Below, in pieces: positions 1 through 7,838 of a stretch of 33,473 bases of DNA (position 1 is its first letter; each line of letters opens with the position of its first letter). The notes below the pieces were generated by a model. It was not told where the DNA came from and ran no database searches. It saw only the letters and a list, made by a program, of their open reading frames with translations. A program made the position numbers and the translations under genes. The stretch comes from Salinicola endophyticus (lineage in GTDB: Bacteria; Pseudomonadota; Gammaproteobacteria; Pseudomonadales; Halomonadaceae): positions 1 to 33,473 of the forward strand of contig NZ_PZJO01000005.1 of NCBI RefSeq assembly GCF_003206575.1, in the 5' to 3' direction.

Positions 1-160
1 TCCCCACCCCTGTTATCGAGATTTGGTGGCGACCGCCTGTGGATAGTTGGCTGGTGCTGGCCGGATCGTGTTTGACCCGATCCCACCAGAATCGGCGCTG
101 ACGCCATTTGCCGACAGTGATCTGCATCTTTTCGCTTATCGCGGAGGAAATGGGGAAGGC

Positions 161-186
161 GTCTCCTCATGCTGGATGAGGCAGAC
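161..186 (+). promoter_or_regulatory. Hairpin in the leader of the small lipoprotein gene
   Basis: CCTCAT (165-170) pairs with ATGAGG (176-181) around a 5-base loop. The outer GTCT (161-164) pairs with AGAC (183-186), leaving one bulged base. It lies about 57 bases before the lipoprotein start, so it may sit in that gene's leader or act as a protein-binding dyad. No T-run follows, so it is not an intrinsic terminator. I saw no clear sigma-70 promoter in 1-242 and no other gene there. Confidence 0.3.
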
Positions 187-242
187 GTTAGCGACTATCT
201 TGTGAGGGTCATACATGGAGTCGTATCCAAAGGAGTGTTGAT

Positions 243-443
243 ATGCGTTCTGATCTACTGAAAAAGATGGCCATGGCGATGATGCTGGGCATGATGGCGT
301 TCGGCGTCGTAGCCTGCGACAACGATGATGGTCCGGCCGAAAAAGCGGGTGAATCAGTGGACAATGCGATGGATGACGCCGGGCAGGCAGTGGAAAACAC
401 CGGTGAAAACATCCAGGACAAGGCGGAAGACGCCAAGAATTGA
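243..443 (+). CDS. Small putative lipoprotein (66 aa)
   Basis: This encodes a short secreted lipoprotein of unknown function. A basic N-terminus (RSDLLKK) and a Met-rich hydrophobic stretch end in the lipobox VVAC, with the modified cysteine at residue 25. Lipidation and anchoring in the cell envelope are therefore likely; D26 at the +2 position would favour inner-membrane retention by the E. coli rule. The 41 residues after the cysteine are acidic and hydrophilic, with Ala/Asp/Glu-rich amphipathic repeats of the type AEKAGESVDNAMDDAGQ. They resemble entericidin or LEA-like helices. The start is supported by AAAGGAG at 229-235, seven bases before ATG. A bidirectional terminator follows at 541-563. 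Function is not assigned; a role in envelope or osmotic stress would be a guess. Confidence 0.7.
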   Translation: MRSDLLKKMAMAMMLGMMAFGVVACDNDDGPAEKAGESVDNAMDDAGQAVENTGENIQDKAEDAKN

Positions 444-540
444 CGTCACGCGTCAGCGCTGAAGTCGAGAAAACAGGAAAGCACCCCTGATTGTCATAAA
501 GCGCTGACATGGTGGTGAGCAAAAAAGCGGTAAATAAAAA

Positions 541-563
541 ACCGGGCCCCAGGGCCCGGTTTT
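541..563. terminator. Bidirectional intrinsic terminator
   Basis: ACCGGGCCC (541-549) pairs perfectly with GGGCCCGGT (552-560). An A-rich run (533-540) precedes the stem and TTTT (560-563) follows it. It can end transcription of the lipoprotein gene on the plus strand. With the longer T-tract on the minus side, it can also end the Tim44-like gene arriving from the other direction. Confidence 0.8.
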
Positions 564-585
564 GTGTTGTGCAGAATCGGTGTCG

Positions 586-1413
586 TTAGACGGCGGCGTT
601 CTGTTCGATACCCTGAACATACCAGGGAGCACCATCACGCAGCGCGCGCTTGAGGTGCCAGGTTTCGTTGAACTCGGTCTCTTCGCCGTTCTCCTCCAGC
701 ACGCCGTGGAACAGTACCGTGGCTTCGGCATCGCCCTGGAGTTCCTGCACGCTGCCCAGCTCGACGAACAGGCGCACGATCTCGGTGCGGTTGTTGGCCG
801 GCTGCGCCATGCGCTCCGCCTTGAGCAGGTTGTAGAGCTCGGGCGTCACGTACTCCTGGATGCGCTCCAGATCGTTGTTGTCCCAGGCCCGCTGCAGGGT
901 CATGAAGTGCTCCTTGGCACCCGCCAGGAAACGTTCGCGATCGAACCACGCCGGCTCGCTGGCGATACCTGCACCGCCGGTCGATCCGCCGGTGGAGAAA
1001 GGCATCGGCTGCGCCGTATGCGCGTCGCGCTGGGCAGCGTGACCCTCACCGGCATTGGCATGGGCGTGCCGTCGCCGCGCCGCCAGGAAGCGGAAGGCGA
1101 TGAACAGCACCACGGCGATCAGCAGCAGATCGAGCATACGAATGCCGTCGAAGGCGCCGCCGAAGAAGAGCGAGGCGAGCAGGCCGCCGGCGAGCAGGCC
1201 GGCCAGGGGGCCTGCGAAGCGCGACAGCCCCGGGCTCGGCTGTCGTGGCGGCGTCGTGGCGCTACCACGGGCGGGGGCGGTGGCTGGCTGCTGGGCCGAG
1301 CGCGAGTAGGAGCCGAAGCTCTTGGCGCCGCCGAAGCGCTTGGCCTCGGCGTGTTCCACGGCGGCTGTCATGCCGAGCATGCCGACCAGCAGCATGATGA
1401 AGAGGTTGCGCAT
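586..1413 (-). CDS. Tim44-like domain membrane protein (275 aa)
   Basis: This is a bacterial Tim44-domain protein of the envelope; its molecular role is not established. Residues 1-24 form a signal peptide (hydrophobic core MLLVGMLGM, AEA cleavage motif). The family's glycine-rich motif KRFGGAKSFG follows at 25-34. A Pro/Ala/Thr linker leads to two hydrophobic segments at about 69-88 and 92-110, then a basic stop (ARRRH). The soluble Tim44-like domain, about 150-270, includes LQRAWDNNDLERIQEYVTPE and the FNETWHLKR segment. The start at 1413 is chosen over upstream codons because it begins the signal peptide and has AGGAG seven bases before it. The terminator at 541-563 lies just beyond its stop. 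Family assignment is good; function is open. Confidence 0.85.
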   Translation of the reverse strand: MRNLFIMLLVGMLGMTAAVEHAEAKRFGGAKSFGSYSRSAQQPATAPARGSATTPPRQPSPGLSRFAGPLAGLLAGGLLASLFFGGAFDGIRMLDLLLIAVVLFIAFRFLAARRRHAHANAGEGHAAQRDAHTAQPMPFSTGGSTGGAGIASEPAWFDRERFLAGAKEHFMTLQRAWDNNDLERIQEYVTPELYNLLKAERMAQPANNRTEIVRLFVELGSVQELQGDAEATVLFHGVLEENGEETEFNETWHLKRALRDGAPWYVQGIEQNAAV

Positions 1414-1549
1414 GGCATATCTCCTGAGGGGGAAAGCGGATCTCGTCGACTTTTCAGACAAAGCCTGGAGGCCCGGTCACTGCCCCTATTGTCTCAACAT
1501 TGCATGAATGGGAGCTGAACGGATGCTGCATCCGGGGTGAAGCGTCGAC

Positions 1550-2332
1550 TCAATCGCGATCCTGCTCGCGGCGCAGGAAGACCGGCTGGCCCGGCTTGGA
1601 TTCCTCGGCCGCATAGCGATAGCCGGCGACATCGAAGTCGGTCAGCGCGGCGGGTGAGTCGACGCGTTCGCGAATCAGCCAGGCGGCCATCAGGCCACGC
1701 GCCTTCTTGGCATAGAAGCTGATGATCTTGAACTGACCGCTCTTCTCATCCTTGAACACCGGCGAGACGACATCCGCCGCGAGCCGCTTGAGATCGATCG
1801 CCTTGCTGTACTCGTTGGAGGCGAGGTTGACCAGGGTGGCGCTGCCGCTCTCGGCGATCGCCGCGTCGAGGTCGCGGGTCAGCCGATCACGCCAATAGGT
1901 GTAGAGATCCCTGCCGGCCGGATTCTCGAGTCGGATACCCATCTCCAGGCGATAGGGCTGAATCAGATCCAGCGGTCGCAGCAGCCCGTAGAGGCCGGAG
2001 AGGATGCGCAGATGCGACTGGGCGAAGGCGTTGTCGGCGGCGCTGAAGCTGGCCGCTTCCAGACCCACGTAGACATCGCCCTGGAACGCCTGGGCGGCAG
2101 GCTTGGCGTTGTCCGGGGTGAATGGCGTCTGCCACTCGGCGTAGCGTGCTGCATTGAGCCCGGCCAGCTTGTCGCTGATGCCCATCAGCTCGGAGAGCTG
2201 CTGGGGCGAGTAGCCGCGGAGAATCTCGATGAGCTCGCGGCTCTGCTCGAGATAGTCGGGGCGCGTGACCTCGCTGGTGGTCGCCGGGGTCTCGAAATCC
2301 AGCGTCTTGGCCGGAGAGATGATGCTGAGCAT
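1550..2332 (-). CDS. yaaA: Peroxide stress protein YaaA (DUF328/UPF0246)
   Basis: YaaA is a cytoplasmic DNA-binding protein. In E. coli it limits free iron and DNA damage during hydrogen peroxide stress. The match runs the full length: [12 protein letters not shown] at residues 5-16, [60 protein letters not shown] and [16 protein letters not shown]. The 260-residue length matches the family (E. coli 258). The start at 2332 gives the family N-terminus MLSIISPAK and has AAGGA upstream; earlier in-frame codons add unrelated sequence. It follows tas on the same strand with a gap of about 115 bases. No OxyR site was recognised. Confidence 0.95.
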   Translation of the reverse strand: MLSIISPAKTLDFETPATTSEVTRPDYLEQSRELIEILRGYSPQQLSELMGISDKLAGLNAARYAEWQTPFTPDNAKPAAQAFQGDVYVGLEAASFSAADNAFAQSHLRILSGLYGLLRPLDLIQPYRLEMGIRLENPAGRDLYTYWRDRLTRDLDAAIAESGSATLVNLASNEYSKAIDLKRLAADVVSPVFKDEKSGQFKIISFYAKKARGLMAAWLIRERVDSPAALTDFDVAGYRYAAEESKPGQPVFLRREQDRD

Positions 2333-2447
2333 GGCATAGGTTCCTTGTCGAGCGGCAGGGTCGCCGAGGCGATGACGGGGGCGACGCGGGCCGCACTGAA
2401 CTGTATATCCGCCCAAGTACGATCCGCGTCAGCGCCCCGGTGAGCAT

Positions 2448-3485
2448 TCAGGGGCAGGGGTTGGAGATCCGACGGTGCACCGCTTCGATCTCCTCCATGA
2501 CCTCGGCAGAGAGCGTCAGCTGATCACTGGCGAGATTGGACTCCAGCTGGGTCAGCGTGGTGGCGCCGATGATATTGCTGGTGACGAAGGGCTGCGCGGT
2601 GACGAAGGCCAGCGCCATCTGCGCCGGGTCGAGGGCGTGGCGGCGGGCGATCTCGACGTAGGCTTGGGTCGCCTCCTTTGCAATATCGGAGGTGTAGCGC
2701 GAGAAGCGCTCGAACAGCGTCAGGCGGCCATCGGCCGGGCGTTGTCCATCCAGGTACTTGCCCGAGAGCACGCCGAAGGCCAGCGGTGAATAGGCCAGCA
2801 GGCCGACCGCTTCGCGATGGGAGATTTCGGACAGGCCGACCTCGAAGCTGCGGTTGAGCAGATTGTAGGGATTCTGCACGCTGGCAACGCGCGGCAGCCC
2901 CAGGGTATCGGCGAGGTGGAGGCAGCGCATCACACCCCAGGGGGTGTCGTTGGAGAGCCCCACGGCGCGAATCTTGCCGGCGTCGAGTGCCTCCTTGAGC
3001 GCCCCCAGGGTCTCCTCCAGCGGAGTGGCCTCGCTGTCGTCACCCGGCACATAGCCTAGCTGCCCGAAGCAGTTGACGTGGCGATCGGGCCAGTGCAGCT
3101 GATAAAGGTCTAGATAGTCAGTCTGCAGGCGCGCCAGGCTGGCATCGAGTGCCTGATGAATCTGCTCGCGGGTATGGCGCGGGCCACCACGCAGATGCTC
3201 CATGCCGCGGCCGGCGCCGGCGGCCTTACTGGCGATGATCAGGTCGTCACGTCGACCGCGCTGCTGGAGCCAGCTGCCGATATAGGCTTCGGTGCGTCCC
3301 TGGGTCTCCGCCTTGGGCGGTACCGGGTACATCTCCGCGGTATCGATGAAGTTGATCCCGGCATCGATGGCGCGATCGAGCTGCTGGTGGGCCTCCTGCT
3401 CGCTGTTCTGCTCGCCGAAGGTCATGGTGCCGAGGCACAGGCGCGAGACCTGCATATCGGTCTTGCCGAGTGGGCGTCGTTGCAT
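2448..3485 (-). CDS. tas: NADP(H)-dependent aldo-keto reductase Tas
   Basis: This is a cytoplasmic aldo-keto reductase of the Tas family. It reduces carbonyl substrates with NADPH through a TIM barrel; the natural substrate is not known. The catalytic tetrad is visible as D48, Y53, K87 and H131. Family-specific stretches include LCLGTMTFGEQNSE (17-30), AEMYPVPPKAETQG, LQTDYLDLYQLHWPDR, QNPYNLLNRSFEVGL and LDPAQMALAFV. The 345-residue length equals E. coli Tas. The ATG at 3485 is preceded by GGGAG. A strong short hairpin lies at 3502-3519 in its leader. yaaA lies downstream on the same strand. Confidence 0.95.
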   Translation of the reverse strand: MQRRPLGKTDMQVSRLCLGTMTFGEQNSEQEAHQQLDRAIDAGINFIDTAEMYPVPPKAETQGRTEAYIGSWLQQRGRRDDLIIASKAAGAGRGMEHLRGGPRHTREQIHQALDASLARLQTDYLDLYQLHWPDRHVNCFGQLGYVPGDDSEATPLEETLGALKEALDAGKIRAVGLSNDTPWGVMRCLHLADTLGLPRVASVQNPYNLLNRSFEVGLSEISHREAVGLLAYSPLAFGVLSGKYLDGQRPADGRLTLFERFSRYTSDIAKEATQAYVEIARRHALDPAQMALAFVTAQPFVTSNIIGATTLTQLESNLASDQLTLSAEVMEEIEAVHRRISNPCP

Positions 3486-3501
3486 GTTGCGCTCCCATCA
3501 G

Positions 3502-3519
3502 GGCCCTCGGACGAGGGCC
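3502..3519 (-). promoter_or_regulatory. Hairpin in the tas leader
   Basis: GGCCCTCG (3502-3509) and CGAGGGCC (3512-3519) form an eight-base inverted repeat with almost no loop. It lies 17 bases upstream of the tas start codon, next to its ribosome-binding site. It could fold in the leader RNA and affect initiation. No T-tract follows. Function is inferred from position only. Confidence 0.35.
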
Positions 3520-3590
3520 GAAAAGACGACTGAAAATCGTATGTTACTGGGGCCTTTCGGGGGCGGCAAACGCCACCCTGTCGGCGGGGG

Positions 3591-3619
3591 TTGAGTCGGC
3601 CATCGGGGAGGCGTATGCT
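3591..3619 (+). promoter_or_regulatory. Possible sigma-70 promoter for the Sel1-repeat gene
   Basis: TTGAGT (3591-3596) and TATGCT (3614-3619) are separated by 17 bases, each matching consensus at four of six positions. It would give a leader of about 150 bases before the start at 3774. The same -10 hexamer appears in the candidate tetR promoter at 24553-24558. Confidence 0.4.
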
Positions 3620-3773
3620 TGCGGCCTTTCGCCGCCTGGCACCCCCCGGGCAGGCCTGCAGCAAGTCGATTCCGACGTCGTTAACAACCGTGTTGTCGCA
3701 GAACAAAGATGCGTCCAGATCGACAGGTTTACCGAGCCGCTAACGGTCTTCGTCATCAAGGTCACTGTCAGTT

Positions 3774-4289
3774 ATGCCACAGACGTTCTCTTTCCTGACG
3801 CGCTTCGAGTTTCGTCTCGCCTCCGGACTGTGCCACACGCGCTGGATGACCCGCTCACCCGGCAAGCAGCGGCTGATGCTCAAGTGGTTCAAGCGCTGTG
3901 CCGATGCCGGCCATCTGCCGGCGCGTTCGCTCTACGGTCGCGTGTTGCTGGCGCGCGGCGTCTCGCCCCAGGACAAGTCCACCGGCGCACGCTATGTGCT
4001 GCAGGCCGCGCAGGAGGGCGACAGCCACGCTCAGTTCCAGGCCGGATGTCTCTACGAATACGGCTGCAATCAGTACCAGCCCAACGAACACCACGCGGTG
4101 ACCTGGTATGCGCGGGCCGGCGAGAACGGCCATCACCAGGCTGCCGAGCGGCTGGCGCAGGCGTATCTCGGCGGTGAGCTGGGGCTGGCGCAGGATCCGG
4201 CACGGGCCGAGGCCTGGGCCCAATATGCCGATCATCTCGCCGGCCAGACTCTGCTCGAAGCGCCGCAGGCCGCGCCGCTGACGCATTGA
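3774..4289 (+). CDS. Sel1-repeat (TPR-like) protein (171 aa)
   Basis: This is a small helical-repeat protein, probably a cytoplasmic scaffold; no specific partner can be named. Sel1-type repeats are visible from about residue 45: AGHLPARSLYGRVLLARG, ATG...AAQEGDSHAQFQAGCLYEYG and AVTWYARAGENGHHQAAERLAQAYLGG. They carry the usual A..G...A...L...Y..G spacing. There is no signal peptide; the N-terminus is basic and aromatic (PQTFSFLTRFEFRL). The Shine-Dalgarno match (AAGGT, about 11 bases before ATG) is weak, so the start is less certain than for its neighbours. It is transcribed divergently from tas. Repeat family is confident; function unknown. Confidence 0.8.
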   Translation: MPQTFSFLTRFEFRLASGLCHTRWMTRSPGKQRLMLKWFKRCADAGHLPARSLYGRVLLARGVSPQDKSTGARYVLQAAQEGDSHAQFQAGCLYEYGCNQYQPNEHHAVTWYARAGENGHHQAAERLAQAYLGGELGLAQDPARAEAWAQYADHLAGQTLLEAPQAAPLTH

Positions 4290-4410
4290 CCCCCGGCGGC
4301 GCCTGCCGGTGCCGCGTCCGGTCGGGGTGAACTCCCGCGCCAACACTGTCATGATGACGCCACACCGGCGTCGCCAGATGCGACGGCATCATGAAGAGGG
4401 AGTCCACCCC

Positions 4411-4908
4411 GTGTCGCTGCCTGTCCTTTTAGACATCGAAGCTTCGGGCTTTGGCCGTGGCAGCTACCCCATCGAGGTTGGCCTGGCCAGGGCCGACGGC
4501 ACGCGCTGTGCTTTCCTGATTCAACCCGCGGACACCTGGACCCACTGGGACGCCAAGGCCGAGCTGCTGCATGGCATCTCGCGGGCGCGGCTGATCCGTG
4601 AGGGCTATCCGGCAGTCGAGGTGGCGCGCTGGCTCAATGACGAGCTGGCCGAGATCGGCGTTGCCTACAGCGACAGCTGGGGTTACGACAACACCTGGCT
4701 GGCGCTGCTCTTCGACCAGGCCGGCATGCTGCCGCGCTTCCGCCTGGAGGCGCTGCGCCGGCTGCTCTCCGAGGCGCAGATGATGCTCTGGCGCGAGACC
4801 AAGGAGCAGGTAGTGCACGACTACGACATTCGTCGCCACCGCGCGGGAGACGATGCCAGGCTGCTTCAATTGACCTACAGCGAGACCCTCAGACTCGCCG
4901 CCGAGTGA
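4411..4908 (+). CDS. Small DEDDh-type 3'-5' exonuclease family protein (165 aa)
   Basis: This is a DnaQ-like (RNase T superfamily) exonuclease, predicted to release nucleotides from 3' ends of DNA or RNA with two metal ions. The acidic residues are visible as D8 and E10 in LLDIEASGF, D93 in WGYDNTWLALL, and an H-x-A-x-x-D motif at H143-A145-D148. That makes it the DEDDh subgroup. It is a single-domain protein near the minimum family length. I chose the GTG at 4411 because it places LLDIEA at the N-terminus and is preceded by AGGGAG eight bases upstream. An ATG further upstream adds arginine-rich sequence with no family similarity. Substrate is unknown. A short hairpin (4356-4372) precedes it. 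Confidence 0.85.
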   Translation: MSLPVLLDIEASGFGRGSYPIEVGLARADGTRCAFLIQPADTWTHWDAKAELLHGISRARLIREGYPAVEVARWLNDELAEIGVAYSDSWGYDNTWLALLFDQAGMLPRFRLEALRRLLSEAQMMLWRETKEQVVHDYDIRRHRAGDDARLLQLTYSETLRLAAE

Positions 4909-4960
4909 GCCACCCGGCGGCGCGGTGGGGCCGGGTTCGCGTCTGGGCGAACGCCGTACC

Positions 4961-4994
4961 TTTCAGACATGACGCCTTTTCAGGCATGACTCCT
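4961..4994. repeat. Imperfect 17-base tandem duplication
   Basis: TTTCAGACATGACGCCT (4961-4977) is followed directly by TTTCAGGCATGACTCCT (4978-4994), identical at 15 of 17 positions. It lies between the convergent exonuclease and quinone oxidoreductase genes. It is enclosed by a nine-base inverted repeat, GGCCGGGTT (4929-4937) and AACCCGGCC (5000-5008). A GTTCGC/GCGAAC hairpin (4935-4952) sits just before it. No third copy was seen. Confidence 0.8.
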
Positions 4995-5007
4995 TGTCAA
5001 ACCCGGC

Positions 5008-5973
5008 CTAAGCGCTGACCCGCAGCAGTACCTTGCCGATATTGGCGTTGTCATCGAGATGCTGGAGAGCGCTATCCGCTTCCTGGATCGGCCAGCTCTC
5101 GGCGATCAAGGGCTTGATCTCACCGCTCGCGAGCTTGGGCCACACCTGGGCGTGCAGGGCGTCCAGAATCGCTCCCTTGGCCTTGGGTGAACGCGAGCGC
5201 AGGGTCGAGCCGATCACGCGCTGGCGCTTCATCAGCATGCGTCCGAGATCGAGCTTCGCGTCCATGCCGCCCATCAGTCCGATCAGCACCAGCCGGCCAT
5301 CGGCGTTCAGCACCGCCAGATCCTGCTCCACGTAATCGCCACCGACCGGGTCGAGGATCATGTCGGCACCGCCCCAGGCCTTGACCGCTTCCACGAAGCT
5401 GCCGTCGTGACGATTCCAGCCGGCGTCGGCGCCCAGGCGACTGCAGGCGTCTAGCTTCTCCTGACTCCCCGCGGTGACGAAACAGGGGTTGCCGAAGGCG
5501 CGGCAGAGCTGGATCGCCGCGGTGCCCACCCCGCTCGCAGCGGCATGCAGCAGGATCCGCTGGCCGGTCTGGGCTGCGCCTTCCATGTAGAGATTGAGCC
5601 AGGCGGTGGCGAATACCTCCGGCAGTGCCGCCGCCTCACGCAGGCCCAGATTGGCGGGAATCGGCAACACCTGTGCCTCGTCCACCACCACCTGCTCGGC
5701 ATAGCCGCCGCCGGCCAGCAGCGCGCAGACCGCGTCGCCGCGGCGGAAGCGTTCGACCCTGGGCCCGACCTCGACGATGGTGCCGCTGACCTCCAGCCCG
5801 GGAATGTCCGGGGCGCCCGGCGGCGGCGGGTACTTGCCGGCGCGCTGCATCAGATCGGCGCGGTTGACCCCGGCCCAGGCCACCTCGATACGCACCTCTC
5901 CAGCCCCTACCGGGCCGGGTGCTTCATGTTCGCGCCAGACCAGGCGCTGCGATTCGATGGCGATCGCGTGCAT
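5008..5973 (-). CDS. NAD(P)H quinone oxidoreductase, zinc-less MDR (PIG3-like)
   Basis: This is a cytoplasmic medium-chain dehydrogenase/reductase, predicted to reduce quinones or enones with NADPH. The GroES-like fold contains GVNRADLMQRAGKYPPPPG and PDIPGLEVSGTIVEVG (56-70). The Rossmann fold carries AASGVGTAA (145-153) and the family stretch MILDPVGGDYVEQDL. Zinc-ligand motifs are absent, as expected for quinone oxidoreductases. The GAPDIPGLE and RMLMKRQRVIGSTLRSR segments are typical of the TP53I3/PIG3 branch. The start at 5973 is supported by GGAGGAG seven bases upstream; the extra N-terminal codons above it are not family-like. It stands alone, convergent with the exonuclease gene. Confidence 0.9.
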   Translation of the reverse strand: MHAIAIESQRLVWREHEAPGPVGAGEVRIEVAWAGVNRADLMQRAGKYPPPPGAPDIPGLEVSGTIVEVGPRVERFRRGDAVCALLAGGGYAEQVVVDEAQVLPIPANLGLREAAALPEVFATAWLNLYMEGAAQTGQRILLHAAASGVGTAAIQLCRAFGNPCFVTAGSQEKLDACSRLGADAGWNRHDGSFVEAVKAWGGADMILDPVGGDYVEQDLAVLNADGRLVLIGLMGGMDAKLDLGRMLMKRQRVIGSTLRSRSPKAKGAILDALHAQVWPKLASGEIKPLIAESWPIQEADSALQHLDDNANIGKVLLRVSA

Positions 5974-6087
5974 CGGTGTGCTCCTCCATGACGTGATCAC
6001 CACACTCTAGCAGCCCGGCGATGGCCACGCCGTTGTCATATGTCAGCGCCATGCTGGCAGCCTCCCAAGTGAGAGAGGGGATGGCTC

Positions 6088-7830
6088 ATGATCGACACCG
6101 GCACGCTGCTCGAACGACACCTCGGCGGCTTTCGTCGCCTGCCTGGCTGGTTGCGGCACTGCACCACGGCGCTGATGCGTCGCCTGATCCACGAGCGTGA
6201 GATCAACGACTTCCTGACACGCCACCGCGAGACCCGTGGCCTGGCCTTCGTCGAGCAGGTACTCGACTACTTCCGTCTCGGTTACGCCGTCTCCTCGCGG
6301 GAGCGTGAGAATATCCCGGTGTTCGGACGCGTGCTGATCGTCGCCAACCACCCGCTGGGCGCGCTCGATGGGCTGGCGCTGCTGCGCCTGGTGGCCGATG
6401 TGCGCAGTGACGTACGAATCGTGGCGAGCTCGATCCTGGCCCAGATCGAGCCGCTGGCGCCCTGTCTGCTGCCACTGGACAACCTGAACCGGCGCGGCTA
6501 TCGGCGCAGTCTGGCCGCGATCGAGGCGGCGCTGGATCGCGAGGAAGCGGTGATCGTGTTTCCCGCCGGTGAGGTCTCTCGGGCCGGGCCGCGGGGTATT
6601 CGCGACCGCCGCTGGCAGGCCGGGGTCCTCCATCTGGCGCGACGCACCAACGCGCCACTGCTGCCGCTGCATGTGGGCGGACGCAACTCCTGGCTGTTCT
6701 ACGCCCTGGCGGCAGTGCGCGACGAGATCGGGACCCTGCTGCTGCCGCACGAGATGTTCCGCCAGCGCGATCGCCAGCTCCGCGTGCGCATCGGTGACCT
6801 GCTGCCGCTGGAGCAACTGGCCCGCGGCGGCCTGCGCTCGGAGGCGACGCTCAAGCTGCTGCGTAAGCACGTCTACCGGCTGGGGCAGGGGCGCAAGGGG
6901 CTGTTCCGCGGCGAGGCGGCGATCGCCCATCCGGAGAGCCGGCAGGCGCTGCGTGAAGCGCTGCGTGAGGCGCGCAGGCTGGGCGAGACCAAGGATGGCA
7001 AGCAGATTCTATTGGTCGAGGGGCCGCCCCACGGGGTGGTGCTGCGCGAGATCGGTCGGCTGCGCGAGATCGCCTTCCGCCGGGTCGGCGAGGGCACCGG
7101 CCGGCGGCGCGATCTCGACGCCTTCGACGACTACTACCGCCACCTGCTGGTGTGGGACGATCGTGATCTGGAGATCGCCGGCGCCTATCGCCTGGGCGAG
7201 GCGGGGGCGATTCTCGACGCCCACGGCCCCAGCGGCTTCTACGCCGCGACCCTGTTCCACCTCGAGACGGCACCCTGGGACGAGCTGCGTCACGGGCTCG
7301 AGCTCGGCCGCAGCTTCGTCCAGCCGCGCTACTGGGGGCGCCGCAGCCTGGACTATCTGTGGCAGGGGCTGGGCGCCTATCTGCGTCACCATCCGCAGGT
7401 GCGCTGGCTGTTCGGCCCCGTCTCGCTATCGGCCGCGCTGCCGCTGCGCGCCCGTGAGCTGGTGATCAGCTACTATCGCCACTACTACGGTGACCCCGAG
7501 GAGGGCGTGCGTCCGCGGGCTCCGTTCGTGCTCTCCGACGCCGGGCGACTGGAGGCGGAGCGGCTGTTCGACGGCGGCGATCGTGACGAGGACTTCCGCC
7601 GCCTGCGCGAGCAGCTGGAGGCGATGGGGGTGAGCGTGCCGGTGCTCTACAAGCAGTACTGCGAGGTCGCCGAACCCGGGGCAGTACGCTTTCTGGGGTT
7701 CGGCGTGGATACCGATTTCGGCTTCTGCGTGGATGGCCTGGTGGTGGTCGACGTCACCCGGCTCAGGCCCGACAAGCGGCGCCGCTATGTCGGCGCCGAC
7801 GCGGTGACGCCGGCGCTGAGCGCGGACTGA
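6088..7830 (+). CDS. Bifunctional acyltransferase, OlsF-like ornithine lipid synthase candidate
   Basis: Two acyltransferase domains are fused in 580 residues. The N-terminal domain (about 60-270) is PlsC-like: ANHPLGALDG with H88 and D94, FPAGEVSR at 158-165, and LLPLHVGGRNS. The C-terminal domain (about 310-570) is GNAT/OlsB-like, with AFRRVGEGTGRRRDLD, YYRHLLVWD around 350, FYAATLFHLE and a long ELGRSFVQPRYWGRRSLDYLW core. Established knowledge: OlsF of Serratia has this architecture, with an N-acyltransferase half making lyso-ornithine lipid and an O-acyltransferase half completing it. I infer the same phosphorus-free lipid product at the inner membrane. The H-to-D spacing is HX5D rather than HX4D, which I think is a subfamily trait. 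The ATG at 6088 follows GAGAGGGG. A plain hemolysin-type acyltransferase annotation is the alternative. Confidence 0.8.
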   Translation: MIDTGTLLERHLGGFRRLPGWLRHCTTALMRRLIHEREINDFLTRHRETRGLAFVEQVLDYFRLGYAVSSRERENIPVFGRVLIVANHPLGALDGLALLRLVADVRSDVRIVASSILAQIEPLAPCLLPLDNLNRRGYRRSLAAIEAALDREEAVIVFPAGEVSRAGPRGIRDRRWQAGVLHLARRTNAPLLPLHVGGRNSWLFYALAAVRDEIGTLLLPHEMFRQRDRQLRVRIGDLLPLEQLARGGLRSEATLKLLRKHVYRLGQGRKGLFRGEAAIAHPESRQALREALREARRLGETKDGKQILLVEGPPHGVVLREIGRLREIAFRRVGEGTGRRRDLDAFDDYYRHLLVWDDRDLEIAGAYRLGEAGAILDAHGPSGFYAATLFHLETAPWDELRHGLELGRSFVQPRYWGRRSLDYLWQGLGAYLRHHPQVRWLFGPVSLSAALPLRARELVISYYRHYYGDPEEGVRPRAPFVLSDAGRLEAERLFDGGDRDEDFRRLREQLEAMGVSVPVLYKQYCEVAEPGAVRFLGFGVDTDFGFCVDGLVVVDVTRLRPDKRRRYVGADAVTPALSAD

Positions 7831-7838
7831 GCCGGAGG

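Noticed and set aside
562-1518. A 318-codon plus-strand frame opposite the Tim44-like gene
   Set aside because: The minus-strand protein has a signal peptide, family motifs and a ribosome-binding site; the plus frame has none.
3470-4177. A 235-codon plus-strand frame overlapping the Sel1 gene in another frame
   Set aside because: It starts inside tas and runs through the promoter region; the Sel1 repeats lie in the other frame.
6349-6369. HX5D in the N-terminal acyltransferase domain taken as an inactivating insertion
   Set aside because: I recall similar HPxGxxDG spacing in other OlsF/hemolysin-type acyltransferases, and the FPAGE block is intact, so I treat it as a subfamily trait rather than damage.
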